Shown: positions 38,000 through 46,143, numbered from the stretch's first letter. The stretch is 64,000 nucleotides of DNA from Roseovarius sp. W115 (GCF_032842945.2 NZ_CP146606.1:1182501-1246500), one strand, 5' to 3'. Numbers and translations are program-made. The notes: a model not told the origin generated them from the sequence alone.

Positions 38000-38036
38000 C
38001 CCCTCGTTTCTGCTCGATGTTTATACCGCCTGCGTA

Positions 38037-38519
38037 TCAGCCAGGTGTGACGTAGCCATGCTTTCTGAGGCAGCGCCCACTGTAAATTACGCGCTGACCG
38101 CCGTTGTATCCCTGAGCACGGACCGCGCAGTTGTGTGGCAAGGCGTTGAATTGCGAATAGTTGTTCAGCAGGCAGCGGCGACCGTAGCCATAGACGTCAC
38201 CCCGACGCGTATACCCGTCGCGACGGCAGCGCACTGGCAAAGCGCGGCGTTTGGACTGGTTTTGGTACCGGTAGCGATGCCCGTCATCCTTATAGCGCCT
38301 GTTGTGGTTGTACTGGTGCTTTGAAACGTGATTGCGTGCGGCGGCTTTGCGACGGCGGTCTTTGCGGTCTTCGGCAATCACTGCGCCAATGATCGCAAGA
38401 GCGGCAACGCCCGCGATGACTTTTGCCGCGTCGTTGTCTGCACGTGCCGGTGCAGCGGTCATACCAGTGACGGCAATCGCCGCCGCCAGAATGATGGAGA
38501 TGAAAATGCGGTGCGTCAT
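38037..38519 (-). CDS. Small secreted basic protein, unknown function
   Basis: 160 residues from the ATG at 38519, which has SD GGAAGGA. Signal peptide MTHRIFISIILAAAIAVTGMTAAPARA, a short Ala/Ile-rich helix (about 30-45), then a very basic Arg/Lys/Tyr/His-rich stretch and a C-terminal domain with four cysteines (PVRCRRDGYTRR, GRRCLLNNY, HNCAVRAQG, SGRCLRKHG) that probably form two disulfides. Not recognised as a named family; the Cys-rich end resembles periplasmic proteins restricted to Rhodobacteraceae. The frame opens at 38606, but only the 38519 start gives a signal peptide. Confidence 0.78.
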   Translation of the reverse strand: MTHRIFISIILAAAIAVTGMTAAPARADNDAAKVIAGVAALAIIGAVIAEDRKDRRRKAAARNHVSKHQYNHNRRYKDDGHRYRYQNQSKRRALPVRCRRDGYTRRGDVYGYGRRCLLNNYSQFNALPHNCAVRAQGYNGGQRVIYSGRCLRKHGYVTPG

Positions 38520-38652
38520 GTTTTGTCCTTCCCGACAGTAGAGGTCGTTATCTGTGCTCTGCGCTGATGAACACGAAATTGGATGGCAGCAGCGGAAGCG
38601 TGTCATGGCACAAAACTGAGCTTGCCTCCCTCAGACAGGCAATAACGGCAGG

Positions 38653-38669
38653 GTGTTATCGGATAACAC
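38653..38669. promoter_or_regulatory. 17-bp perfect palindrome in a divergent intergenic region
   Basis: GTGTTATC-G-GATAACAC is an 8-1-8 perfect inverted repeat, 134 bases upstream of the secreted-protein gene and 67 bases upstream of the 80-codon gene. Looks like an operator; the binding protein is unknown. Confidence 0.5.
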
Positions 38670-38736
38670 GCCGCACTCAGCCGGATTTCGCGATTGAGTT
38701 ATTGAATAGCGGCAGGCTCTCGCGCATTTTGAGCGC

Positions 38737-38979
38737 ATGAAACAAAAACTCTTCTCCTGCCTTCTGGGCACTTTTCTTGTCATTGCGACCGCAAGTGTTG
38801 CTCAGGCCGCCTGTGTGGCCGAGTACAAAGCCAAGAGTGACAAACCATTAAAACTCTTCTTTAGTACCGCTCAGATCAGCGGACCCTGCACGGTTGGCAA
38901 TGCCACCAAGCAGTTGCGATCACAGCTGGCGGCACAGGGCCTGACCTTGCTCAAGGTCGTTTCCGTGCGCGAAGGATAA
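38737..38979 (+). CDS. Small secreted protein, unknown function
   Basis: 80 residues: signal peptide KQKLFSCLLGTFLVIATASVAQA with an Ala-x-Ala end, then a ~55-residue mature part with two cysteines (AACVAEYKAKS, GPCTVGNATK) that may pair. Not recognised. The next gene starts 20 bases later on the same strand, so the two are probably cotranscribed. Confidence 0.65.
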   Translation: MKQKLFSCLLGTFLVIATASVAQAACVAEYKAKSDKPLKLFFSTAQISGPCTVGNATKQLRSQLAAQGLTLLKVVSVREG

Positions 38980-38998
38980 GTCAGGAAGGAGAGCGCTC

Positions 38999-39703
38999 TT
39001 GCATGAGCTAACCGATTCCGCCTCAGACGCCCGGCGCTCGGGCAACCGAGTTGTTTTGTTCGGGGTCGCCGCGATCGTCGGGATCCTGGTGGTCGCGGCC
39101 ATTCTGCTATTTGTCTCTTTGCCTGACGCAAACGCGTTCAACGCCAAGGTAGAACGCATCTTTGTGGAAAATGATGAGCTCAGCTCGGACGCCGAAATCA
39201 AGCTGCTGGAAATCCTGGCGCTATCCGGCACAGCCTTTTCCGAGACGCTGACCAGCTATCGCATGGTGATCTTCGTGCTGCTGGTCTTTGCCACGGCACT
39301 TCTGATAGCGGCCTTGGTGTTTCTTATTATGCTGATCACACTTAACCGCCGCATGGCCCAGATCGAGAGGTCTGGCATTCAGGTCAGTTCCCTGCTGATC
39401 AGCCGCGAAGAGAAAACGGTTTATCTCAATAATATGGGGTTCAAGCTCACCGACGCGGCGATGGAAACGCTCGCCGTTCTGGCCGAAGCGCGCATGGACG
39501 ATGACGTGATGACAGGGGCAGAGATAGAAGCGGTGATTTCGGGCCGTGCCAGCGCGGATTGCGAAGAGGCCGCGGGGGCCACGCGGATCAAGCGGCTGCG
39601 TGACACGCTGGGCAATCAGATGATTAGCGAACTTCTGGTCAAGAACATCGCACGGCGCGGCTATATGCTTGCCATTGATAAGGATGTGATCAAGGTCATC
39701 TGA
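38999..39703 (+). CDS. Membrane protein with C-terminal winged-helix-like domain, unknown function
   Basis: 234 residues, TTG start: the in-frame TTG at 38999 has SD AGGAGAG 6 bases ahead, and there is no in-frame ATG near the beginning. Two membrane helices (about 17-41 and 87-115) enclose a periplasmic loop with several acidic residues. The cytoplasmic C-terminal ~110 residues end TRIKRLRDTLGNQMISELLVKNIARRGYML, close to the wing of an OmpR-type winged helix. It could be a membrane-bound regulator with the opposite layout to ToxR (helices first). Family not recognised. Confidence 0.65.
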   Translation: MHELTDSASDARRSGNRVVLFGVAAIVGILVVAAILLFVSLPDANAFNAKVERIFVENDELSSDAEIKLLEILALSGTAFSETLTSYRMVIFVLLVFATALLIAALVFLIMLITLNRRMAQIERSGIQVSSLLISREEKTVYLNNMGFKLTDAAMETLAVLAEARMDDDVMTGAEIEAVISGRASADCEEAAGATRIKRLRDTLGNQMISELLVKNIARRGYMLAIDKDVIKVI

Positions 39704-40082
39704 TTGGCATCACTTGAGATACAACAGCAGTGACGAGGCCCCGTGTTTGCACACATGACCCCGTCACGCACCCAATGGACTCGTTACTAACTCACACACC
39801 GCCAAAACTCGGCGTTACCCATTTAAGAAACATCCAGGGCTTGTTCCCGCCCTGATGAGTTAAAGATGGGGCATTTGGGTGCTGGATATAAGGGGGAAAG
39901 GGGGAAGGGGTTTCCCTCCGAGTTTGGAAACGGCCTCGCGCGATGCTCTTTGACGCAGCAGTTGCAGACCATGTCGCAATTCGGGCCAGATCAGTCCACT
40001 TCATTATCGTTCGGCGCCTCATTTCATGAATCATGTTCGTCATCGGATGCTGAAATTCGGGTCAAAGAGAAGGGTAAAAAAA
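39704..40082. other. 379-base gene-free stretch
   Basis: No convincing gene. It holds an imperfect hairpin, GTGACG (39730-39735) with CGTCAC (39762-39767) around GTGT/ACAC, possibly the terminator of the preceding gene, then about 150 bases with no clear structure and a G-rich run near 39890-39910. The two open frames crossing it have no SD or recognisable protein pattern. Confidence 0.5.
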
Positions 40083-40511
40083 ATGACAACGCGCGGCCAT
40101 TGCCTTTGCAAGAGGACAGGATGGGTTTACGACGGAGAGCCCACCTGGGCGTGCTATTGCCATTGCGACGATTGCCGCCGGAACTGCTCGGCACCTGTTG
40201 TTGCGTGGCTTGGAGTTCCGCTCAAGACTTTCGCATGGACGGGTCACACACCCAAAACACTGGAAAGCTCAAAAGGGGTATTCCGTCATTTTTGTGCATC
40301 CTGTGGCACGCCCATGGCGTTCAAGGCAGCACACTACGAAGGCGGCATGAACCTCTACGCCGCATCAATGGAGAACCCCGAAGAGTTTGAGCCGACATTT
40401 CACGTGAACTATCAGAGTAGGCTGAGCTGGTTGCAGATGGATGATGACCTTCCGAAATACGAAGGCACATTGTTTCAAGCCGACAAAGACCTGAGCGACG
40501 ACACCGCCTAG
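40083..40511 (+). CDS. GFA-family (CENP-V/GFA) zinc protein
   Basis: 142 residues. The GFA zinc pattern is clear: HCLCKRTGW at the start, CYCHCDDCRRN in the middle and HFCASCGTPMAF near residue 75. Members include glutathione-dependent formaldehyde-activating enzyme, but most GFA proteins have no proven reaction. The start at 40083 (SD AAGGGT) puts the first Cys pair at the usual place; the frame upstream to 40026 lacks family similarity. It is followed by tRNA-Arg on the other strand. Confidence 0.88.
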   Translation: MTTRGHCLCKRTGWVYDGEPTWACYCHCDDCRRNCSAPVVAWLGVPLKTFAWTGHTPKTLESSKGVFRHFCASCGTPMAFKAAHYEGGMNLYAASMENPEEFEPTFHVNYQSRLSWLQMDDDLPKYEGTLFQADKDLSDDTA

Positions 40512-40535
40512 CGTGAACGCGCCAGAGCCATGGGT

Positions 40536-40612
40536 TGGCGACCCCGGCAGGATTCGAACCTGCAACCTGCCCCTTAGGAGGGGGCTGCTCTATCCAGTTG
40601 AGCCACGGGGCC
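40536..40612 (-). tRNA. tRNA-Arg (CCT)
   Basis: 77-base cloverleaf on the minus strand: acceptor GGCCCCG pairs with CGGGGTC (one G-T), anticodon stem GCCCC/GGGGC around CTCCTAA (anticodon CCT), T arm GGTTCGAATCC, encoded CCA at the 3' end (40538-40536). Confidence 0.95.
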
Positions 40613-40749
40613 GCTTACGTGTTTGAATATCGGCTTGGATTGGCCTTGTCAGCCACAAAGGGTTGGTATTCGCGCATGGTTGCGCTGGTTGTGGTGATTG
40701 CGGTAACATTTTTCCCAGCTATCCCTCGAACCATCGGGACATCCCTATT

Positions 40750-41775
40750 GTGACCAAACATGACAACCGCCCGCTGACCCTCCGCGATGTGTCTGAGGCG
40801 TCGGGCGTGTCGGAAATGACTGTAAGCCGCGTGTTGCGCAATCGCGGGGATGTCTCGGACGCCACCCGCGAACGGGTACTCGAGGCGGCCAAGACGCTGG
40901 GTTATGTGCCCAACAAGATCGCCGGGGCGCTGGCCAGTCAACGAGTGAACCTTGTGGCGGTCATCATTCCGTCCATGTCGAATATGGTCTTTCCCGAGGT
41001 GATGACCGGGATCAGTCAGATCTTGGACGAAACCGGGCTTCAACCTGTGGTGGGGGTAACCGGATATATGCCTGAAAAGGAAGAGCAGGTTCTTTATGAA
41101 ATGCTCTCCTGGCGCCCCTCTGGTGTGATCATCGCAGGGCTGGAACATTCCGATGCGAGCCGAGCGATGCTGCGCGCGGCGGGCATACCAGTGGTTGAGA
41201 TCATGGATGTGGACGGCACGCCGGTAGACTCGGTTGTGGGCATCTCGCATCGCCGGGCAGGCCAACAGATGGCGCAGGCGATCCTGAAGGCGGGGTATGA
41301 GCATATCGCCTTTCTGGGGACCAAGATGCTGCTCGATCATCGGGCGCGTAAACGGTTCGAGGGGTTCACCGAGACCTTGGCCAAGGCCGGGGTCGAAATT
41401 GAAGACAGTGATTTTTATTCCGGTGGATCGGCCTTGGCCAAAGGCCGCGAGATGACGCGCGATGTGCTGAACCGAAGCCCTGATCTCGATTTTATCTATT
41501 ACTCCAACGATCTCATCGGTGCAGGCGGTCTCCTTTACCTGATGGAACAGGGTGTCGATATTCCCAATGCCATGGGGCTTGCCGGGTTCAACGGCGTGAA
41601 CCTCTTGCGAGGTTTGCCACAGGAACTGGCCACGATGGATTCCTGTCGTTTGGAAATTGGCCGCCGCGCTGCCGAGATCATTGTCGAGCGATCAGGGTCT
41701 GAAACCCCGCAAGACCCCAAACGGATCGTACTTGAGCCAAAGATCACCTACGGCGATACGCTGCGCGTTCGATAG
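40750..41775 (+). CDS. LacI-family transcriptional regulator
   Basis: 341 residues from the GTG at 40750, the normal LacI length. The HTH reads LTLRDVSEASGVSEMTVSRVLRNRG, with hinge helix NKIAGALAS and a periplasmic-binding-like effector domain. It looks closest to gluconate-type (GntR) LacI members. The frame runs upstream to 40663, but only the GTG gives the standard N-terminus; its SD is weak. The dehydrogenase gene follows 106 bases later and is a likely target. Confidence 0.88.
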   Translation: MTKHDNRPLTLRDVSEASGVSEMTVSRVLRNRGDVSDATRERVLEAAKTLGYVPNKIAGALASQRVNLVAVIIPSMSNMVFPEVMTGISQILDETGLQPVVGVTGYMPEKEEQVLYEMLSWRPSGVIIAGLEHSDASRAMLRAAGIPVVEIMDVDGTPVDSVVGISHRRAGQQMAQAILKAGYEHIAFLGTKMLLDHRARKRFEGFTETLAKAGVEIEDSDFYSGGSALAKGREMTRDVLNRSPDLDFIYYSNDLIGAGGLLYLMEQGVDIPNAMGLAGFNGVNLLRGLPQELATMDSCRLEIGRRAAEIIVERSGSETPQDPKRIVLEPKITYGDTLRVR

Positions 41776-41881
41776 GCTTTTCCCGGTATTGACGACCTGA
41801 GGATGTCGCAGACAGGCAAGACCTGTGGCTGCGCATGATCACGATGTGGCGAAGCGCGTAGATGATCCAAAGGAGACGATC

Positions 41882-42829
41882 ATGAAAGTAGGGTTCATTG
41901 GCCTCGGCAATGTAGGGGGTAAGCTGAGCGGATCGCTGTTGAGAAACGGCGTGGACCTTGTGGTGCATGATCTGAATGCCGATCTTGTCGATGCGGCGGT
42001 TGCCAAGGGCGCGCAACGTGGGGAAAGCCCGGCGCAGATGATGCGCAACTGCGACGCGGTGATCACCTGTTTGCCCAGCCCTGCGGCCTCCGACGCCGTC
42101 ATGCAAGAGATGCTGCCCGAAGTGGGCCCCGGCAAAATCTGGATGGAGATGTCCACCACGGATGAGGCCGAGGCCAAACGGCTTGGCGCGTTGGTGATCG
42201 AAAAAGGTGGCGCTGCGGTGGATTGCCCGGTTTCAGGCGGCTGTCACCGGGCGGATACCGGCAATATCTCGATTTTTGCGGGATGTGACCGCGAGACGTT
42301 TGAGCGCATCCTGCCCTTCCTGACCAAGATGGGCCGCCGCATCCTGCATACTGGTGATCTAGGCAGTGCCTCTGTGCTCAAGGTGATCACCAATTATCTG
42401 GCCACGGCCAACCTGATCACCTGCTGCGAGGCGCTGGTCACGGCCAAAGCGGCGGGGATGGACCTCAACACCACTTATGAGGCGCTCAAGATCAGCTCGG
42501 GTACGTCCTTCGTGCATGAAACCGAAAGTCAGGTAATCCTGAATGGCAGCCGGGATATTTCTTTCACCATGGATCTGGTGAAGAAGGATATTGGCCTGTT
42601 CCAAGAGGTGGCCGACCGCGCTGGTGTGCCGCTTGAGATGAACCCGTTGATGATGAAAATCTTTGATGATGGCATCGAACGTTACGGGCCAAGAGAGCTT
42701 TCTCCCAACATTATCCGCCGATTGGAAGATTCCACCGGTCTCGATATTCGCGCGCCCGGCTTTCCGCCCGAGATGGTCGATGATGAACCCGAAGAGCCAG
42801 GATATGAAGTGATCCCGCAGGGGCGTTAA
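41882..42829 (+). CDS. NAD(P)-dependent dehydrogenase of the 3-hydroxyisobutyrate / beta-hydroxyacid family
   Basis: 315 residues. Rossmann start MKVGFIGLGNVGGKLSGSLL, substrate motif DCPVSGGCHRADTGNISIFAG and the catalytic-lysine region SASVLKVITNYLATANL. The C-terminal ~25 residues (PPEMVDDEPEEPGYEV) are an acidic extension beyond the family core. Candidates are 3-hydroxyisobutyrate, tartronate semialdehyde or related beta-hydroxyacids; gene context (LacI) hints at sugar-acid metabolism. The strong SD AGGAGA at the ATG of 41882 decides the start. Confidence 0.87.
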   Translation: MKVGFIGLGNVGGKLSGSLLRNGVDLVVHDLNADLVDAAVAKGAQRGESPAQMMRNCDAVITCLPSPAASDAVMQEMLPEVGPGKIWMEMSTTDEAEAKRLGALVIEKGGAAVDCPVSGGCHRADTGNISIFAGCDRETFERILPFLTKMGRRILHTGDLGSASVLKVITNYLATANLITCCEALVTAKAAGMDLNTTYEALKISSGTSFVHETESQVILNGSRDISFTMDLVKKDIGLFQEVADRAGVPLEMNPLMMKIFDDGIERYGPRELSPNIIRRLEDSTGLDIRAPGFPPEMVDDEPEEPGYEVIPQGR

Positions 42830-42971
42830 AGGGGTAAGTTTAGGCTTCCCTTCCTCTTGAGAATCTCCTATACGCCCGCATCCGCCTCCGATATGGCGGT
42901 GTTCTCCATAGGACCTTGCTGGACGACATCCCGGCTTGCGCCCTCAACCCTTTGACACAAAGGAGATCCCG

Positions 42972-43241
42972 ATGTCGATCACGGCCGAAGAAAAAGCCAA
43001 GGTGATGAAAGAGTTCGCAACCAAGGAAGGCGACACAGGTTCGCCCGAAGTACAGGTTGCCATTCTGACTTCACGCATCACCACGCTGACAGAGCATTTC
43101 AAGACCCATAAGAAGGACAACCACGGCCGCCGTGGCCTTCTGAAAATGGTCGCACAGCGCCGCAAGCTTCTGGACTATCTCAAGGCGAAAGAAGAGGCGC
43201 GCTACACCGACCTCATCAAGCGCCTCGGCATCCGCCGCTAA
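42972..43241 (+). CDS. rpsO: 30S ribosomal protein S15
   Basis: 89 residues, the universal length. The start [32 protein letters not shown] and the [19 protein letters not shown] helix are diagnostic. It binds 16S rRNA early in small-subunit assembly. SD AGGAG is 7 bases ahead; a strong terminator follows. pnp is not in the window. Confidence 0.98.
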   Translation: MSITAEEKAKVMKEFATKEGDTGSPEVQVAILTSRITTLTEHFKTHKKDNHGRRGLLKMVAQRRKLLDYLKAKEEARYTDLIKRLGIRR

Positions 43242-43263
43242 ACACCGCGCATACGTCAGATCA

Positions 43264-43295
43264 ATCGCACCCATTCGGGTGCGATTTTTCGTTTG
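43264..43295 (+). terminator. Rho-independent terminator of rpsO
   Basis: Stem ATCGCACCC/GGGTGCGAT (43264-43285) with ATTC loop, then TTTTCGTTT, 22 bases after the rpsO stop. Confidence 0.92.
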
Positions 43296-43331
43296 GCCTG
43301 GCATGAGTGATGACCGGTGGTTTGGCGTTAC

Positions 43332-43377
43332 TTGACTCTTTCGTCTGTTTGTCTATTATTTCTGTTATGACAGAAAT
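43332..43377 (+). promoter_or_regulatory. Promoter and palindromic operator at the GbsR/MarR-like gene
   Basis: TTGACT (43332-43337) and TATTAT (43354-43359) are 16 bases apart; the start codon (43367) is 7 bases after the -10, so the transcript is probably leaderless. ATTTCTGTTATGACAGAAAT (43358-43377), a perfect 8-4-8 palindrome, spans the -10 edge and start codon. Confidence 0.75.
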
Positions 43378-43927
43378 TACCGATATAACCGATTCTTCTG
43401 CAAAATCGAAGTTCATCCTCTACTGGGGCGATATGGGCAGTCAGTGGGGCGTGAACCGTTCGGTCGCGCAAATCCATGCGCTGCTCTTTCTGAGCGAAGC
43501 CCCAATGAATGCAGAACAGATATCAGAAGAGCTGGGAATCGCCCGGTCAAACGTCTCCAATTCGTTGAAAGAGCTCGTTGGCTGGCGCTTGATCCGCCGC
43601 GTGCCGGTTGCCGGAGACCGCCGCGAACATTTTGTGGCGGAGGTCGACGTCTGGGAAATGGCCATGCTGATCGCCAAAGGCCGCAAAGAACGTGAAATCG
43701 ATCCAGCTATGCGTGCGATAGACATTTGTGTGAAGCAGGCCATCGATGAACCCGGGTTGCATCCTGTTGCCCTAAGCCGAATGCAGGAAATGCACGATTT
43801 TTTGGTGACGGCTGATCGTTGGTCTGACCAGATGTTGAACGTCCCAAAATCCAAACTCTCAATGCTCATGAAAATGGGCGACAAGGTTCTCGCCTTACTC
43901 AAAATCGGAAGCAAGAAGACCGAATAG
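43367..43927 (+). CDS. GbsR/MarR-family transcriptional regulator
   Basis: 186 residues from the ATG at 43367. The wHTH lies in the first 100 residues: GVNRSVAQIHALLFLSEAPMNAEQISEELGIARSNVSNSLKELVGWRLIRRV. The rest is helical and resembles GbsR-type regulators such as those repressing glycine-betaine uptake/synthesis genes. A palindrome over its own start and a near copy in front of the next operon suggest it represses both. Probable leaderless start. Its ligand is unknown. Confidence 0.86.
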   Translation: MTEITDITDSSAKSKFILYWGDMGSQWGVNRSVAQIHALLFLSEAPMNAEQISEELGIARSNVSNSLKELVGWRLIRRVPVAGDRREHFVAEVDVWEMAMLIAKGRKEREIDPAMRAIDICVKQAIDEPGLHPVALSRMQEMHDFLVTADRWSDQMLNVPKSKLSMLMKMGDKVLALLKIGSKKTE

Positions 43928-43950
43928 CCGGGCAAAAAATTTGGATATTA

Positions 43951-43970
43951 ATTTCTCTTTATACAGAAAT
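43951..43970 (+). promoter_or_regulatory. Second copy of the GbsR/MarR-like operator
   Basis: ATTTCTCTTTATACAGAAAT, one mismatch from a perfect palindrome and matching the copy at 43358-43377; the shared run goes on into ACCGA on the right. It covers a -10-like TATACA and lies 28 bases before the DUF4166 gene. Confidence 0.72.
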
Positions 43971-43997
43971 AACCGACAAGTCAGTACAAGGTGCAAA

Positions 43998-44645
43998 ATG
44001 GAACATACTACCCTCTGCAGTCACCCACAGATCCATCCCGATCACCGTTTTAGGAGTCTGGTTGGCAAGCAAAATTGGAACGCGTTGCCGTGCAAGGTGC
44101 GCGCGCGATTTGGCAAACGGCTGTCCGGTGGGGAAAGCGTTGTCTACCAGGGAAAGGTTGTTTCCATGCGGATGAATCTGGCGGGGCGGTTATTGGCTCA
44201 GATTGCCAGACTGGTTGGCGGCCCTCTGCCTTATGACATGTCTTCGGTGAACCAACCTGCCGTGGTTTCAGTGACCGAAGATCAAGCCGGAAGCGGCCAG
44301 TTTTGGATACGGCAATATGGGCGCGCCTCTGGCTTCCCGCAGGTCATTCATAGCTCCAAGCGCTTTGCCGGTCCCACCGGGATTGAGGAATATGTCGGCG
44401 CAGGCATCGGAATGGCGCTTCGTGTCTGCACTGGTCAGGACCGCCTCTGTTTCGAAAGCGACCACTACTTCCTGCAACTCGGCACCAGAAAACTACGACT
44501 CCCTGCATGGCTTCGCCCCGGTGCGCTGACCATCACACATCAAGACCTTGGTGATGGCCGGTTTCTCTTTTCCCTCAGTCTTCAGAGCAAGCTGTTTGGC
44601 GAGCTGATCCATCAGGACGCAATATTTTCAGATATGGAGGACTAA
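43998..44645 (+). CDS. DUF4166 domain protein
   Basis: 215 residues from the ATG at 43998. It matches DUF4166 by the central beta-rich pattern and conserved GSGQFWIRQYGR. DUF4166 is often fused to or beside TIGR01777-type SDR proteins, as here. No membrane helix. The frame extends to 43941 but that includes the operator, and SD AAGG favours 43998. Two bases separate it from the membrane gene, so the three genes form an operon under the regulator encoded just upstream. Confidence 0.75.
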   Translation: MEHTTLCSHPQIHPDHRFRSLVGKQNWNALPCKVRARFGKRLSGGESVVYQGKVVSMRMNLAGRLLAQIARLVGGPLPYDMSSVNQPAVVSVTEDQAGSGQFWIRQYGRASGFPQVIHSSKRFAGPTGIEEYVGAGIGMALRVCTGQDRLCFESDHYFLQLGTRKLRLPAWLRPGALTITHQDLGDGRFLFSLSLQSKLFGELIHQDAIFSDMED

Positions 44646-44647
44646 TT

Positions 44648-45205
44648 ATGGACAACCCCATCCTTTGGACACTGATTTCAATTCAGGTTGTCATGGGCGC
44701 GTTCGACACGCTCCTGCACCACGAAGGCAGCGAGCGCCTTGCCTGGCGCGCGTCTCAGAAAACCGAACTGCGCCTGCACGGGGTCCGCAACTTCTTTTAT
44801 GCGGTGATCTTCCTGTGCTTTGCCTGGTTGGAGCCCCACGGCGCATTCGCCATAGCGCTGACTTTGATCCTTGCCGTTGAAGTCATGATCACCCTTTGGG
44901 ATTTTGTCGAAGAGGACATGACCCGCAAACTGCCCGGCAGTGAACGGATCAATCACACGCTTCTGGCGTTGAACTACGGGGCCATTCTGGCATTGGCCGC
45001 GCCTTACCTTTTGGCTTGGTCCTCTCTGCCAACCGGCTTTGTCGTGGTGAACTACGGCTGGTGGAGTGTGATGGCGACGTTGTCTGCGATCGGTGTCGGC
45101 CTCTTTAGCGCACGTGATTTGCTTGCCGCGTCCCGAAGTGACCGTCTGGACCGAGGAAACCCAGCCGATCTGGTTTCCACCCTCCCCCGCGCCAACATAT
45201 CCTGA
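44648..45205 (+). CDS. Integral membrane protein, N-terminal part of a broken TIGR01777 fusion
   Basis: 185 residues, four to five membrane helices (about 5-25, 45-65, 68-88, 110-130, 135-150); its start HHEGSERLAWR is preserved in membrane-SDR fusion proteins. It stops at 45203-45205 just as the SDR domain should start. One extra C in the CCCCC run 45184-45188 would join it in frame to the SDR part and give 498 residues. Either two separate genes or a frameshifted fusion; the missing start codon of the SDR part favours the latter. Confidence 0.7.
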   Translation: MDNPILWTLISIQVVMGAFDTLLHHEGSERLAWRASQKTELRLHGVRNFFYAVIFLCFAWLEPHGAFAIALTLILAVEVMITLWDFVEEDMTRKLPGSERINHTLLALNYGAILALAAPYLLAWSSLPTGFVVVNYGWWSVMATLSAIGVGLFSARDLLAASRSDRLDRGNPADLVSTLPRANIS

Positions 45206-45249
45206 TCACGGGCGGAACCGGATTCATCGGTCAGCGCCTGGTCGCGGCA

Positions 45250-46143
45250 TTGGTCGCAGCAGGTCATTTCGTAACCGTTGTCACACGCAATCCTAAAAAG
45301 GCGGACATGCTGCCTCATCCCGTGCGCGTCATCGCCGACCTTGATCAGGTTCACAACGCGGATCATTTTGATGCCATCGTAAACCTTGCAGGCGAACCCA
45401 TCGCAAATGGTCTTTGGACCAGGAAGAAACGTGCCAAAATCATCCAGTCCCGAGTTGATATGACCGTAGGACTGAACAAATTGATCCAAAGGCTGGAAAG
45501 CAAACCCAAATGCTTGGTCAATGGGTCGGCCATTGGTTGGTATGGGTTGCGCGGCGACGAAGAGCTGTCAGAGGAGGCAGGCTTTGCACCGGCGTTTGTT
45601 CATGACGTCTGCGAGGCATGGGAACGCGCCACAGCTCAGGCCGCCCAATACGGCGTGCGGGCGGTCCGGCTCCGCATCGGACTTGTTCTTGGCGTCGACG
45701 GCGGCATCTTGGCCAAACTGCTCACCCCATTCGAATTCGGCGGCGGCTGCGTCATGGGCGAAGGTCAACAATGGATGTCGTGGATTGAACAGGACGACCT
45801 TGTCCGCGTGATTGCATTTGCGATTGCGAACGAAGCTCTCGAAGGTCCCGTAAACGCAACTGCGCCGCATCCGGTCCGCAATGTGGAGTTTTCGCGCGCT
45901 TTGGCGCGTGCCTTGAAACGCCCGGCTTTCTTGAAAGCGCCACATTGGATACTTGCCACCCTTCTTGGAGATATGGCGCGTGAGACAATGCTAGGCGGTC
46001 AACGCGTCATCCCATCACGATTGCAGCACTATGGTTTTGTCTTCAGGCACCCCCGGCTGGCCCCAATGCTGCGCAAGATTACCGGTGCAAAACCACAGCA
46101 GGCCGGAATTGATACTCACCAGCAACGGGTTGCGGCCAAATAA
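45250..46143 (+). CDS. TIGR01777-family SDR oxidoreductase, C-terminal part of a broken fusion
   Basis: The first usable start is the TTG at 45250 (297 residues), but that removes the NAD-binding motif: in the same frame, codons from about 45199 read HILITGGTGFIGQRL, with no ATG/GTG/TTG before 45250. So the intact protein must come from a longer reading frame, by one-base repair of the C run at 45184-45188. The rest matches TIGR01777 (IVNLAGEPIANGLWT, SGSAIGWYGLRGDEELSE, WMSWIEQDDLVRVI). Its substrate is unknown; the family is linked to cell-division-linked SulA-like proteins only by name. Confidence 0.78.
   Translation: MVAAGHFVTVVTRNPKKADMLPHPVRVIADLDQVHNADHFDAIVNLAGEPIANGLWTRKKRAKIIQSRVDMTVGLNKLIQRLESKPKCLVNGSAIGWYGLRGDEELSEEAGFAPAFVHDVCEAWERATAQAAQYGVRAVRLRIGLVLGVDGGILAKLLTPFEFGGGCVMGEGQQWMSWIEQDDLVRVIAFAIANEALEGPVNATAPHPVRNVEFSRALARALKRPAFLKAPHWILATLLGDMARETMLGGQRVIPSRLQHYGFVFRHPRLAPMLRKITGAKPQQAGIDTHQQRVAAK

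Noticed and set aside
39792..40043. 83-codon minus-strand ORF before the GFA gene
   Set aside because: No SD, no recognisable protein features, overlaps another open frame and the GFA leader.
39866..40390. 174-codon plus-strand ORF overlapping the GFA gene
   Set aside because: It runs in another frame through a gene with clear zinc-binding family motifs.
40536..40612. Integrated element at tRNA-Arg
   Set aside because: No integrase gene, no direct repeat of the tRNA 3' end was noticed in the window, and the neighbouring genes look ordinary.
45093..45296. 67-codon ORF across the membrane/SDR junction in the third frame
   Set aside because: It explains neither part; the one-base repair joins the other two frames directly.
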